Source of the DNA: CAZGEA01 sp964524515
GTDB lineage: Bacteria; Patescibacteriota; Microgenomatia; UBA8517
NCBI GenBank assembly: GCA_964524515.1
Contig: CAZGEA010000002.1
Coordinates: forward strand, 143,045-207,044
Direction of reading: 5' to 3'
Length of the DNA: 64,000 nucleotides
Shown: positions 15,550 to 24,107 of the stretch, piece after piece
Layout: every line of letters begins with the position of its first letter
How positions within the stretch are numbered: the stretch's first letter is position 1
Notes under the pieces: model-generated
Told to the model about the DNA's origin: nothing
Database searches by the model: none
What the model saw: the letters and a program-made list of their open reading frames with translations, nothing else
Program-made: the position numbers and the translations under genes

Positions 15550-17319
15550 ATGAAGAATATCTTCAAAATTATCAAGCTTTCCAAACCCATGTATAAATGG
15601 ATTCTGTTTGCGTGTCTCTTAATAACAATCCAGGCAATATTACAGCAGGCAACTCCAGTAACTTTAAAATATGTTGTTGATGAATTATCAGCTCAAATCT
15701 CAAATCACAATGGTGACTTTCAAAAATTAACAATCCTTTTTGCTTTAATTTTAGCCATTAATATAGTAGGGGTAATTTTAAGCTCTCTAAATCAAAGACT
15801 GGGAGACTTTATAGCTTCCAGAATGGGAAGATATTTATCAGAAATTTACTATAAAAAAATATTCACACTCCCTCAAGTTTATTTTGATTCAGAAATTTCA
15901 GGAAAAATTGTTAATCAATTAAATCGCGGAATAATCTCAATTAGAGAATTCATAGGTGCCTCAACTAATTTTATTTTACCAGCACTTTTGCAGGCAATTT
16001 TTGGAATTGGAGTTTTGGCATATTTTGATCGCGGCATTGCCTTTTTAGCATTTCTTGTTTTCCCTTTTTATATAGCAATTTCAAGCTATTCCACTAAAAG
16101 ATGGGGCAAAATCCAAGCTGAGAAAAACATTCATGAAGATAAAACTCGTGGTCGCATTTCTGAAGTAATCGGAAATATTAAGTTAGTTAAAACTTATAAC
16201 ACTCAAACTCGTGAATGGAATTATTTATCCAGTGAATATCAAGTAATTAATAATCTCTACGACAAGCAATCGATCAGCTATCACATACTTAATTTTTTTA
16301 GAGAATTTGGTCTGGAAATTGCTTTTGTTGTGATTCTATTTGTTATTTTTAGGAAAACTTTTATGGGAGAAATAACTCTTGGAGAAATGATTTTAATCAT
16401 TCAAATTTTAAATCAACTTCGTTGGCCATTGTTTGGAATGAGCTATATTTTAGAACAAGTTCAAAGGGCTGAAGCAGATTCAAAAGAATTTTTTGAGGTA
16501 TTGTCTCTTCCATCAGCTGAAACATTTCATACAAAAAAGCTTCCAGCGCTATCCAAAAAACCAGAAATTACTTTAGAAAATGTTAGTTTTGCCTACGAAG
16601 GTGGCGAACCAGTTCTATCAGGAATTAATCTACATTTAAAAAACCATGAAACAGTTGCAATAGTTGGCCACTCAGGAGCAGGAAAAACAACTTTGATCAA
16701 TTTAATTTTAAAGTTATATGAGCCAACTTCGGGATCAATCAGTTTATCTAATAAAAAATACTCAAATGTTTCCCACGCATGGGTCCGTGATCACATGGCC
16801 TTGGTTTTTCAAGACAATGAATTATTCTCTTCAACCATTAAAGAAAATGTTTCATACGGATTGAATAATGCAACAGATGATCAAATAATTGATGCACTCA
16901 AAAAAGCAAATGCCTATGAATTTGTTATGAAATTTAAAGATGGCTTTAATGCACAAATCGGTGAGCATGGTGTAAAGCTCTCTGGTGGACAAAAACAAAG
17001 AATTCAAATTGCCCGTGCAATTTTGCACAACAAGCCAATACTAATTCTTGATGAGGCAACTTCAAGTCTTGATTCCAAATCAGAAAAGCTTGTCCAAGAT
17101 GCTCTTGAGAAATTAATCAAAAATAGGCTTGTAATTGTTATTGCACACAGATTCTCAACAATCCAAGATGCTGATCGAATTATAGTTATTGATAAAGGCC
17201 AAATCGCAGACGAAGGTACACCTCACGAACTTGCCAAAAGAAAGGGTTTATATTCAGAACTTTTGAATTATCAAATCGAAGGAAATAAAAAACTTCTAAG
17301 CGAGTACGAACTTCGTTAA
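15550..17319 (+). CDS. ABC transporter, fused permease and ATPase
   Basis: 589 aa: a six-helix type I exporter domain (about residues 1-310) and an ATP-binding domain (about 335-575). Walker A is 'GHSGAGKTT', the signature 'LSGGQKQR', Walker B 'ILILDEATSSLD' and the H-loop 'IAHRFST'. The protein would work as a homodimer exporting a lipid, peptide or drug. The substrate is not indicated. It follows the VOC gene closely and may share its transcript. Confidence 0.93.
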   Translation: MKNIFKIIKLSKPMYKWILFACLLITIQAILQQATPVTLKYVVDELSAQISNHNGDFQKLTILFALILAINIVGVILSSLNQRLGDFIASRMGRYLSEIYYKKIFTLPQVYFDSEISGKIVNQLNRGIISIREFIGASTNFILPALLQAIFGIGVLAYFDRGIAFLAFLVFPFYIAISSYSTKRWGKIQAEKNIHEDKTRGRISEVIGNIKLVKTYNTQTREWNYLSSEYQVINNLYDKQSISYHILNFFREFGLEIAFVVILFVIFRKTFMGEITLGEMILIIQILNQLRWPLFGMSYILEQVQRAEADSKEFFEVLSLPSAETFHTKKLPALSKKPEITLENVSFAYEGGEPVLSGINLHLKNHETVAIVGHSGAGKTTLINLILKLYEPTSGSISLSNKKYSNVSHAWVRDHMALVFQDNELFSSTIKENVSYGLNNATDDQIIDALKKANAYEFVMKFKDGFNAQIGEHGVKLSGGQKQRIQIARAILHNKPILILDEATSSLDSKSEKLVQDALEKLIKNRLVIVIAHRFSTIQDADRIIVIDKGQIADEGTPHELAKRKGLYSELLNYQIEGNKKLLSEYELR

Positions 17320-17322
17320 ATT

Positions 17323-17811
17323 ATGAAAGACACAGAACCAATAGTTAATATGTCCTTTCTCGCATGTATTGAAGCTGATTTAAACGATGGTGGCAGGAGA
17401 ACTTTTGACTCAGTATTCGAAGCTTTTAAAGAATCTGGTCAATCAGATCTTTTTGCTTTGGCAGAATCAGCAGCAATAAAAGTTGATATCAATGTTACAG
17501 GGCCTACTGTATGGCGGCTAAGTATGTTTAGGTATTACATGAACCAAGATTTTATATACGACTTATCAATTTGTCATGTAAATGAAAATAGTCATCAAAT
17601 CTCTGATTCTTGGAACCTAAATACATATTTTGACAAAGACAATAAACCAAAACGTATGTTAACGGTCACGCCTCTAGGAAGCGATAGTGGCAACTTAAAC
17701 ATTAGACCGAGCAAATTATCAGAAGAACTTGATAGGGCAATGAAAAATTTAAAGACTTGGAATTGGAGACTAACATCAGGCCGCGAAAGTGTTCCAGAAG
17801 GGTTAATTTAA
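17323..17811 (+). CDS. Hypothetical protein (162 aa)
   Basis: Not recognised. A soluble, mixed alpha/beta protein without signal peptide or Cys clusters. The ATG is 3 bp after the ABC transporter stop, so it is probably translated from the same mRNA. It converges with the VOC gene at 17820-18608. Confidence 0.6.
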   Translation: MKDTEPIVNMSFLACIEADLNDGGRRTFDSVFEAFKESGQSDLFALAESAAIKVDINVTGPTVWRLSMFRYYMNQDFIYDLSICHVNENSHQISDSWNLNTYFDKDNKPKRMLTVTPLGSDSGNLNIRPSKLSEELDRAMKNLKTWNWRLTSGRESVPEGLI

Positions 17812-17819
17812 ATACTTAT

Positions 17820-18608
17820 TTATTCGTTCCAAGGGGTAGGTGTTACTTTCATTTCCATTATCATAAAATGCGCATTGGCGGGATCTGATACCATTGCAAT
17901 TTTCCCAACTCCAATTTCCTTTGGTCCCATTCCAATTTGTCCACCAAACTCTTTGACTTTAGCTATAGTATCATCTAGGTTTTGGACTGTAAAATAAACT
18001 GTCCAATTAGGTGGCACTCCCTGCATCTCATTAGTCAATTTGAAAATTCCACCATTTGCACGGCCATTATTTCTAATTGTGATATAGCCATTTGATTCGT
18101 CTGTATTATATGTCCAGCCAAAAAGTTTGCTGTAAAAATCTTTTGCTTTTTCTGTGTCTTTGACATAAAGCTCGTTCCAGCTCATAGCTCCAGGAATGTT
18201 GACTATTCCTGCTCCAATGTGTTTATTTGGTTGCCAAAGTGAAACTGTAGCACCTTCAAGGTCAGCTATTGTTGCCATTCTCCCAGAATCCAAGACATCC
18301 ATAGCAGGCATTAAAATTTTTGCTCCAAGAACTTCAGCTTTCTTGACCATCTCGTCGAGATTTTCTACTGTAATATAGCTTTGCCAAAAAGATCCCATTT
18401 TGGGGTCAAAGGCAGGGGAGCCACCTGCCACGTATTTTCCATTCATTGAAAACATAGTGTAATCTGGTTTACCAGGTGCGGTTGGCATATCTTGGGCATC
18501 CCAGCCAAACACTCCAATCAAAAATTTCTTTGAAGAATTAATATCTGTTGAGAAAAAATCCGCCCAAGAAAAAGTTCCTTGTGGATATTTTGTAACTTCA
18601 TAATTCAT
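17820..18608 (-). CDS. Two-domain VOC family protein
   Basis: 262 aa with two VOC domains in tandem: residues about 8-125 ('FSWADFFSTDINSSKKF', 'DLEGATVSLWQP') and about 135-255 ('MSWNELYVKDTEKAKDFYSK', 'DPANAHFMIMEM'). Similar two-domain proteins in actinobacteria are annotated as hydroxylases or PhnB-like; the function here is unknown. A TATAAT box is 7 nt before the ATG. It lies next to another VOC gene read the other way. Confidence 0.86.
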   Translation of the reverse strand: MNYEVTKYPQGTFSWADFFSTDINSSKKFLIGVFGWDAQDMPTAPGKPDYTMFSMNGKYVAGGSPAFDPKMGSFWQSYITVENLDEMVKKAEVLGAKILMPAMDVLDSGRMATIADLEGATVSLWQPNKHIGAGIVNIPGAMSWNELYVKDTEKAKDFYSKLFGWTYNTDESNGYITIRNNGRANGGIFKLTNEMQGVPPNWTVYFTVQNLDDTIAKVKEFGGQIGMGPKEIGVGKIAMVSDPANAHFMIMEMKVTPTPWNE

Positions 18609-18621
18609 ATTTTTGATTATA
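18609..18621 (-). promoter_or_regulatory. -10 box, leaderless type
   Basis: On the minus strand TATAAT (18621-18616), 7 nt, ATG at 18608. Confidence 0.5.
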
Positions 18622-18686
18622 TCTTAAGAAATAATTTTAATCTATCTACTTTTAATTTAAATCTTGCCAAATGATTTTTATATTAT

Positions 18687-18698
18687 TACAATAACTTG
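18687..18698 (+). promoter_or_regulatory. -10 box, leaderless type
   Basis: TACAAT at 18687-18692, 6 nt, ATG at 18699. The spacing favours the ATG over the TTG just before it. Confidence 0.55.
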
Positions 18699-19094
18699 AT
18701 GAAAAAATCTCCAGTAGTTCATTTTGAAATGCCATACCAAGATTCACAACGAGTTTCAAAATTTTATAATTCTGTTTTTGGTTGGGAAATGACAGATGCA
18801 GGTCCTGAAATGGGGCATTATATGGTAGCCACTACAACTGATACTGATCCTCAAACCACTCGTCCAACAACTCCAGGCGCAATCAATGGTGGTTTTTATG
18901 CAAAAACTAATGCAACTAATCCATATCCATCATTTGTAATTGCAGTTGATGATGTTAAACAATCAATCGAGATGGTTAAAAAAGCTGGGGGAAAAATTAT
19001 CAGTGAGCCTCAAGAGATTCCTGGAATTGGGCTTTGGGCAGTTTTTGAAGATACAGAAGGCAATAAAGTAAGTATGCTTCAGCCAAAAATGTGA
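18699..19094 (+). CDS. VOC family protein
   Basis: 131 aa, one VOC domain ('VVHFEMPYQDSQRVSKFY' at the start, 'GLWAVFEDTEGNKVSMLQP' at the end). It is closer to the second class of VOC proteins annotated as 'glyoxalase-like' with PxxD motifs. It is the third VOC gene within 4 kb and is divergent from the two-domain one. Confidence 0.86.
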   Translation: MKKSPVVHFEMPYQDSQRVSKFYNSVFGWEMTDAGPEMGHYMVATTTDTDPQTTRPTTPGAINGGFYAKTNATNPYPSFVIAVDDVKQSIEMVKKAGGKIISEPQEIPGIGLWAVFEDTEGNKVSMLQPKM

Positions 19095-19137
19095 TTGAAG
19101 ATTTTTAATAAATTTCCCCAAATAGCCAGGAGTAAGG

Positions 19138-19143
19138 TATAAT
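19138..19143 (+). promoter_or_regulatory. -10 box of tRNA-Tyr
   Basis: TATAAT 12 nt upstream of the mature tRNA-Tyr 5' end. Confidence 0.6.
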
Positions 19144-19154
19144 CACTTGTAATT

Positions 19155-19242
19155 GCTGAGGTGGTGGAGTGGTCAATCACAACAGACTGTAAATCTGTCG
19201 CTCGTAAGGGCTACGTAGGTTCGAATCCTGCCCTCAGCACCA
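19155..19242 (+). tRNA. tRNA-Tyr (GTA anticodon)
   Basis: A class II tRNA with a long variable arm. Acceptor GCTGAGG pairs with CCTCAGC. The anticodon arm ACAGA-CTGTAAA-TCTGT carries GTA, and the T-arm contains GGTTCGAATCC. The discriminator is A and CCA is encoded. Confidence 0.95.
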
Positions 19243-19295
19243 AAATAAAATTCCTTGCTTCTTTTTTTAAAAATAAGGATTACTATTAAAATATA

Positions 19296-20456
19296 ATGAA
19301 GAAAATTGCTGTTGTATTAGCTTTACTAATTTTTGGATTTTCATTTTCACTTAATTCTTCAAGTGTTCTAGCTCAAGACAATTCAAATTCTCCAAAATTA
19401 CAAAAAATAGTTTTAGAAAATAATGAAGTTGTAAACAAAGATTATTTCGCAGCAGGAGATGAAGTATTAGCATCAGGAACAGTAAATGGTGATGCCTATA
19501 TTGCAGGTGCAAATGTGATAGTTGATGGGCAAATTAATGGTGATCTTTTAGTTGCAGGTGGCAATGTTAATGTTCGTGGTAATGTCTCAGGAGATGTACG
19601 TATTATTGGTGGTCAAGTCACAATCTCAGGAAAAATAAAAGGAAATGTCTCGGCAGTTTATGGAAACCTTTTGATAACCGATAATGCAGTCTTAGGTGGA
19701 AGTGTGGCTGCAGCAGGTGGAAATTTAGAAGTTTATGCTCCAATTACCAAAGGGCTAACTTTAGCGGGTGGATCAGTCACTCTTGGTAATTTAATAGGCG
19801 GGGATATTAATGCTTGGATTGGAAATATCTCACTTTTGGGATCTGCAAAAGTAACTGGCGATATTAATTACTGGAGTAGTGAACAAGGAGATTTTGCTCA
19901 AACTGCTTCAATTTCAGGTCAAATCAGCCGTCATGATATTCCAAAAACAAACCAAGACAAAAACCAAGTTAATGACAATAAAAGATCAATTGGTATTTAT
20001 GGAATTATCACATCAGCAATAGTGGGTTCAGTAATTCTCAAATTCGCTCCTAATTTTTCTCAAAAAATAGTAAATAATTTAAAAATAAAACCTGGCAAAA
20101 ATTTTCTTTGGGGAATAGCTTACTTAATGCTGATTCCATTTTTTGTACTAATTCTATTTATTTCAATATTGGCAATTCCATTAAGTATGATAATTGGTGC
20201 TTTGTTTGTAATCACTTTATATATATCAAAAATATTTGGTGCCCTATATTTGGGATCAATGGTATTTAAAACATTAAATAAAGATAATCAAACATACCAA
20301 GCACTTTTTGTTGGTTTGTTAATAATCGGTTTGCTTGGCTTAATTCCTTTTGTTGGAGCAATTGTTGGGTTTATTGTATTTGCAATTGGTCTTGGAGGAT
20401 TACTCAATACTAAACGTGAATTGTTTAGAGAATTAACCACTAAAAAAATAATTTAG
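19296..20456 (+). CDS. Bactofilin-like polymer-forming membrane protein
   Basis: 386 aa: signal peptide (about residues 1-26), then a right-handed beta-helix made of short Gly-rich rungs ('GDVRIIGGQVTISGKIKGNV') of the polymer-forming (bactofilin-like) type, about residues 50-210. After a hydrophilic linker come four membrane helices (about 225-370). Bactofilins assemble into filaments and shape the envelope. With a signal peptide this beta-helix would face outside, which differs from cytoplasmic bactofilins. Function is inferred from fold only. Confidence 0.8.
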   Translation: MKKIAVVLALLIFGFSFSLNSSSVLAQDNSNSPKLQKIVLENNEVVNKDYFAAGDEVLASGTVNGDAYIAGANVIVDGQINGDLLVAGGNVNVRGNVSGDVRIIGGQVTISGKIKGNVSAVYGNLLITDNAVLGGSVAAAGGNLEVYAPITKGLTLAGGSVTLGNLIGGDINAWIGNISLLGSAKVTGDINYWSSEQGDFAQTASISGQISRHDIPKTNQDKNQVNDNKRSIGIYGIITSAIVGSVILKFAPNFSQKIVNNLKIKPGKNFLWGIAYLMLIPFFVLILFISILAIPLSMIIGALFVITLYISKIFGALYLGSMVFKTLNKDNQTYQALFVGLLIIGLLGLIPFVGAIVGFIVFAIGLGGLLNTKRELFRELTTKKII

Positions 20457-20526
20457 AATTATTTCCTCATATTAAATAATCATGCTATACTATCTTATAG
20501 TAATTTAGCACATTAGAGGACAAAAA

Positions 20527-21471
20527 ATGTCAATCCTGAGAAATGTTTTGAGAACAAACCCTTTTGTTGCAGTTTCACTAATCATCATACTTGGTTCAAT
20601 TACAATTGCATTTTGGGAGCCACTTACAGCGCAGCGATACAACTATGTTCCATATGTAATCGATGGTCTACCAAATTACATTTGGGTAAATGATGAACTG
20701 ATCTCAACAGATAGTCAATTTCAAAAATTTGTATCATCCAATAAAACTGGGTGTCCACTTGAAACATCAGGCTTATGGTCAGATGGTTACATTATTAGAA
20801 CTGTATCTGCTCATTACCAAAGGACAAGAAACTTAGATAATGGGCTGGAGCTTAATTTAATTTGTACAGTTTTAGAATTTGATATTGCAGGAAATTACAA
20901 TAACAAATATCAAATCCCATCAGCTAATCTTTGGGGTATAAAAATTCTAAATGACCGTGGTATTTTAAAACCAAAAACAGGCTTTATTTTACCGGTTGAA
21001 TATGAAAAAGATCGTTCAAAAAAGATGAACGTTAAAATAATGATTCATCAAATTGATGCAAAAATTCACAATGAATTTGATGAAATTTTTACAATTTCAG
21101 ATGTAAATTTAGGCAAAATATTTCTTGATGGTCAAACTTGGATTTTGGCATCAAATGAAGATGACGATTTCAGAGAAGTAACAAAGGGTTTAGTAAATGA
21201 TTTGAAGGGGAATATCACAGTAAATATAAATTTCGCGCCATATTGGATTAATTTAAAATATTTCAATCTATTAGATAATCTATCAGAGCATGGAATAGAC
21301 ATCACGCCATACTTGGTGACATCTGACACCTTTTATATTCCAAGCAATCTTGGTTTTTCCTTTATTTCATCAGGGGGTGATCCACTAAGACTTCAAGAAA
21401 TGAGAAAAAATCTTTTCTTGATAGTTCAAGACAATAGTGGTGTGTTTTCCGAAGTTCTACTAAATCAATAG
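20527..21471 (+). CDS. Membrane-anchored hypothetical protein (SD-led)
   Basis: 314 aa with one N-terminal helix (about residues 14-32) and a large extracytoplasmic part. Not recognised. The ATG is preceded by AGAGGA with 7 nt spacing, and a TATACT box lies about 45 nt further upstream, so the transcript has a real leader. The gene has a strong terminator at 21476-21525. This places it in the group of SD-led single-gene units of unknown function. Confidence 0.7.
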   Translation: MSILRNVLRTNPFVAVSLIIILGSITIAFWEPLTAQRYNYVPYVIDGLPNYIWVNDELISTDSQFQKFVSSNKTGCPLETSGLWSDGYIIRTVSAHYQRTRNLDNGLELNLICTVLEFDIAGNYNNKYQIPSANLWGIKILNDRGILKPKTGFILPVEYEKDRSKKMNVKIMIHQIDAKIHNEFDEIFTISDVNLGKIFLDGQTWILASNEDDDFREVTKGLVNDLKGNITVNINFAPYWINLKYFNLLDNLSEHGIDITPYLVTSDTFYIPSNLGFSFISSGGDPLRLQEMRKNLFLIVQDNSGVFSEVLLNQ

Positions 21472-21475
21472 TTTC

Positions 21476-21525
21476 AATAGGCCTGATTGGGTAATTAAAA
21501 AGACTCAACTCAGGCTATTTTTTTT
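21476..21525 (+). terminator. Rho-independent terminator
   Basis: AATAG-G-CCTGA (21476-21486) pairs with TCAGGCTATT (21510-21519) with one bulged G, followed by a run of eight T. Confidence 0.85.
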
Positions 21526-21529
21526 GGTT

Positions 21530-21682
21530 TTGACCCTCAAGAGAAGGCCGCAGAAGAAGTTTCCCTGAAGTACTTAAACCTCAGGTGGGTGACCTCAATT
21601 TCAACATTATATTGAAACAATTTGATCTCCCTATGTTAAACTTAGTCAAGGAAAATAAAATCTGCGACCTCTCTGTAAGGAT
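21530..21682 (-). ncRNA. Candidate structured RNA, about 150 nt
   Basis: A 205-bp gap holds a closing stem of 14 bp (21540-21554 with 21661-21674, one bulge). One pair is G-U only if the RNA is read on the minus strand; on the plus strand it is a mismatch. A TATAAT box on the minus strand (21694-21689) with TTAATA 16 bp upstream would start the RNA at about 21682, at the 5' side of the stem. An inner TTTCAA/TTGAAA hairpin has a 7-nt loop. The size and long closing stem recall 6S RNA, but I see no diagnostic match. The 3' end is uncertain. Confidence 0.45.
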
Positions 21683-21730
21683 CAACTCATTATAGCATGC
21701 AGAAAAAAGCTATTAACCTATATTTTTTAG

Positions 21731-22366
21731 TTAAATCGAAGAATAATAGGGAAGCATTAGTTTAAAAATAAATGCAGTAACAGGTGAGACGATTCCCGAA
21801 ACAACTGGTGTAACTATTATTAAAAATAAGATGATTAAGCCATTTTGTTGTAAAAATCTATCAACAATTACAGCCTCGCGAGGTGGTAAAAATCCTACTA
21901 ATATCTTTCCGCCATCCAAGGGGTGTACTGGAATTAAATTAAAAACTGCAAGACCTATATTCATATAAATTGTTGGAATTAAAAATCCTAGGATTACTGA
22001 AATATCAGATCCAGGAAGCATATATCCCACTCGAACTAAAACTGACAAAAGAGTTGCCAGAATAATGTTTGATGCAGGCCCTGCAAGTGAAATTATGGCC
22101 GAATCACGTTTTGGATTTTGCAAATTATATGGATCAAATTGAACTGGTTTTCCCCAACCAAATCTTACTAAAACCATCATAAGTGTTCCAATTGGGTCAA
22201 GGTGAGCAAGTGGATTCAAAGTCAGTCTTCCTTGCAATCTTGGTGTTGGGTCTCCTAATCTGTCAGCAGCCAGAGCATGAGAAAACTCATGAATTGTGAT
22301 AGCTACAACAAGGCCAATAGCCCACATCAAAAACATAATTGGATTATTAATTAATAAATCAAGCAT
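21731..22366 (-). CDS. Site-2 protease family (M50) membrane metallopeptidase
   Basis: 211 aa with about five membrane helices. The zinc motif 'HEFSH' is at residues 26-30 (His26, Glu27, His30), and the second metal motif 'NLIPVHPLDGG' comes late. This is the small FtsH-independent M50 form without PDZ domain that is common in bacteria, different from the RseP-type protein at 47848-48978. Its substrate is unknown. It is divergent from rpmB, and the -10 regions overlap. Confidence 0.9.
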   Translation of the reverse strand: MLDLLINNPIMFLMWAIGLVVAITIHEFSHALAADRLGDPTPRLQGRLTLNPLAHLDPIGTLMMVLVRFGWGKPVQFDPYNLQNPKRDSAIISLAGPASNIILATLLSVLVRVGYMLPGSDISVILGFLIPTIYMNIGLAVFNLIPVHPLDGGKILVGFLPPREAVIVDRFLQQNGLIILFLIIVTPVVSGIVSPVTAFIFKLMLPYYSSI

Positions 22367-22388
22367 TTGAGTTAAGATCGAATTTATA

Positions 22389-22402
22389 TTATAATACTTT
22401 CT
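22389..22402 (+). promoter_or_regulatory. Shared divergent -10 region, rpmB and M50 protease
   Basis: The palindromic ATTATAAT (22389-22395 and flanks) gives a TATAAT on the plus strand 7 nt before the rpmB ATG and a TATAAT on the minus strand. The 36-bp intergenic space suggests two face-to-face promoters that may compete. Confidence 0.5.
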
Positions 22403-22669
22403 ATGGCAATCTGCGATAACTGCAATAAATCAAAAGTAAAAGGACGAACCCAAACCCATCACCGTGGAGTAGCAGGTAAACGTTGGAGAAAACGTGCCCA
22501 AATGACAATAAGAACTTTTAGCCCTAATCTTCAAAAAACTAGTATAATCTTGGATGGTCAAAGAGTTAAAACTATTGTTTGTGCAAAATGTCTCAAAAAA
22601 TTCCGTGGAATGGGAATTTTAGCTTCACAAAAGAGAGAATCAATTGAATCTCTATTGGCTTCAAAGTAA
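22403..22669 (+). CDS. rpmB: 50S ribosomal protein L28
   Basis: 88 aa, slightly longer than usual. It has a zinc form with 'CDNCNKS' near the N terminus and 'CAKCLKKF' near residues 68-75. Core motifs are 'HHRGVAGKRWRKRAQ' and 'NLQKTSIILDGQRVK'. L28 is part of the large subunit near the exit site. It is encoded alone with a leaderless-type promoter. Confidence 0.93.
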   Translation: MAICDNCNKSKVKGRTQTHHRGVAGKRWRKRAQMTIRTFSPNLQKTSIILDGQRVKTIVCAKCLKKFRGMGILASQKRESIESLLASK

Positions 22670-22730
22670 TTAAACAGTATCAAAGTTTGCCCATTGACTG
22701 CAATTGTTGGAAATATCATATTTAATTATA

Positions 22731-24107
22731 GTGGCAAAATCAGCTCATCCTCAGAATAAACTCATTCAAGTGTTAACTCTTGCTATTTTAGTTCTAGGGC
22801 TTGGAACCTCTGCTTTTTTAGTTCAACAAAAAATAAATAATTCAAAAGCAGCAGTTCAAGCTCCACCGCCACCAGTTTGTACCAGGTCTGGCGAATTTTG
22901 GTGTGGAGGTTGCGTAAACGGGTGTATAAATACTGGCGGACGGACATGTAGCGTTTTTTTGCAAAGCTACTGTCAGCCAACTCAAACTTGTCAGATAGGA
23001 CTCAAAAGATGTTCAGGAAATACAGTGCAAACATGTCTTCCTCCAGGTACATGGAGTAACACTCAAACGTGCAGTACAGGTCAGAATTGCTCAAATGGAA
23101 ACTGTGTAGCAAGTGCAGGTACTCCAACATTAAACCTAACTGCTAGTCTTCAAACAATCACACCTGGTGGATCAATATTCATAAATTGGAGTTCTTCAAA
23201 CGCAACAAGTTGTACGGCAAGTGCATCTCCATCTGTTGTCGGTTGGTCAGGTGCTAAAAATACATCTGGATCTTTTGGAACTATTTTGTCCCAAACAAGC
23301 ACATTTATACTTACTTGTTCTGGTCCAAACGGTAGCGTAACTAAATCAACAACTGTAACAGCTACGACTCAAGGGCCAACACTTACATTTACTGCAAGCC
23401 CAACATCGATTTTGCCAGGCGGATCAACCACATTGGTATGGGCTTCATCAAATGCGACAAATTGTTATTCAACGTCAGTTCCAGGTATAGCAGAATGGAA
23501 TGGGTATCCACTACCAAGTGGAAACAAGATAATAAAATTAGAAAAAACAACAGTCTTAAGTCTCAGATGTTCGGGCCCAACGGGAGAAATCACAAAATCG
23601 GTAACGGTATCAATGCCAGCTCCAACTCTATCGTTTACAACTCGATATTCTTCAGTTAATCCTGGCGGCCCAACTACATTAAGTTGGTCATCAACCAATA
23701 CAACAGCTTGTTATTCCACATCATCTCCAGTGATAGGTGATTGGAATGGCTATCCATTAACGACTGGTTCACAGTCAATAAATATAAATCAAACACAATT
23801 ATTAAATTTAAAATGTAGTGGTCCTGGTGGTGAAATAACTAGATCACTTGTTGTAACTGTTGTGGTGCCGGAGTGTGTTGAGTTTACTGATAGTTGCAGA
23901 TTTTATACCAAATCAACAAAGACCAATATACCAACGGAGTTATATGCGGTAGCTACGTGTGGAAAAATGAATAATTCAAATTTGGTTAATTGGCGCTTTC
24001 CAAATACAAATATATCTTATTGTAATCAAACATGTGCTGACACAACAAACTTCACACGAACTCCACAATACGATAAAACTGGAATAATAACTTGTGAAGC
24101 TAAATAA
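22731..24107 (+). CDS. Secreted protein with three Ig-like repeats
   Basis: 458 aa from a GTG at 22731, set by a TTGACT-like -35 at 22694 and an AT-rich -10 just before it; an in-frame TTG at 22704 lies inside the promoter. It has an N-terminal membrane segment (about 15-35) and a Cys-rich region (about 50-125). Three repeats of about 85 aa follow, each with 'LxWSSxNATxC', 'W.G' and 'LxCSGPxGExTKS'. The C-terminal domain has five Cys. This architecture is frequent on Patescibacteria surfaces; its ligand is unknown. The end overlaps fmt by 8 bp on the other strand. Confidence 0.78.
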   Translation: MAKSAHPQNKLIQVLTLAILVLGLGTSAFLVQQKINNSKAAVQAPPPPVCTRSGEFWCGGCVNGCINTGGRTCSVFLQSYCQPTQTCQIGLKRCSGNTVQTCLPPGTWSNTQTCSTGQNCSNGNCVASAGTPTLNLTASLQTITPGGSIFINWSSSNATSCTASASPSVVGWSGAKNTSGSFGTILSQTSTFILTCSGPNGSVTKSTTVTATTQGPTLTFTASPTSILPGGSTTLVWASSNATNCYSTSVPGIAEWNGYPLPSGNKIIKLEKTTVLSLRCSGPTGEITKSVTVSMPAPTLSFTTRYSSVNPGGPTTLSWSSTNTTACYSTSSPVIGDWNGYPLTTGSQSININQTQLLNLKCSGPGGEITRSLVVTVVVPECVEFTDSCRFYTKSTKTNIPTELYAVATCGKMNNSNLVNWRFPNTNISYCNQTCADTTNFTRTPQYDKTGIITCEAK

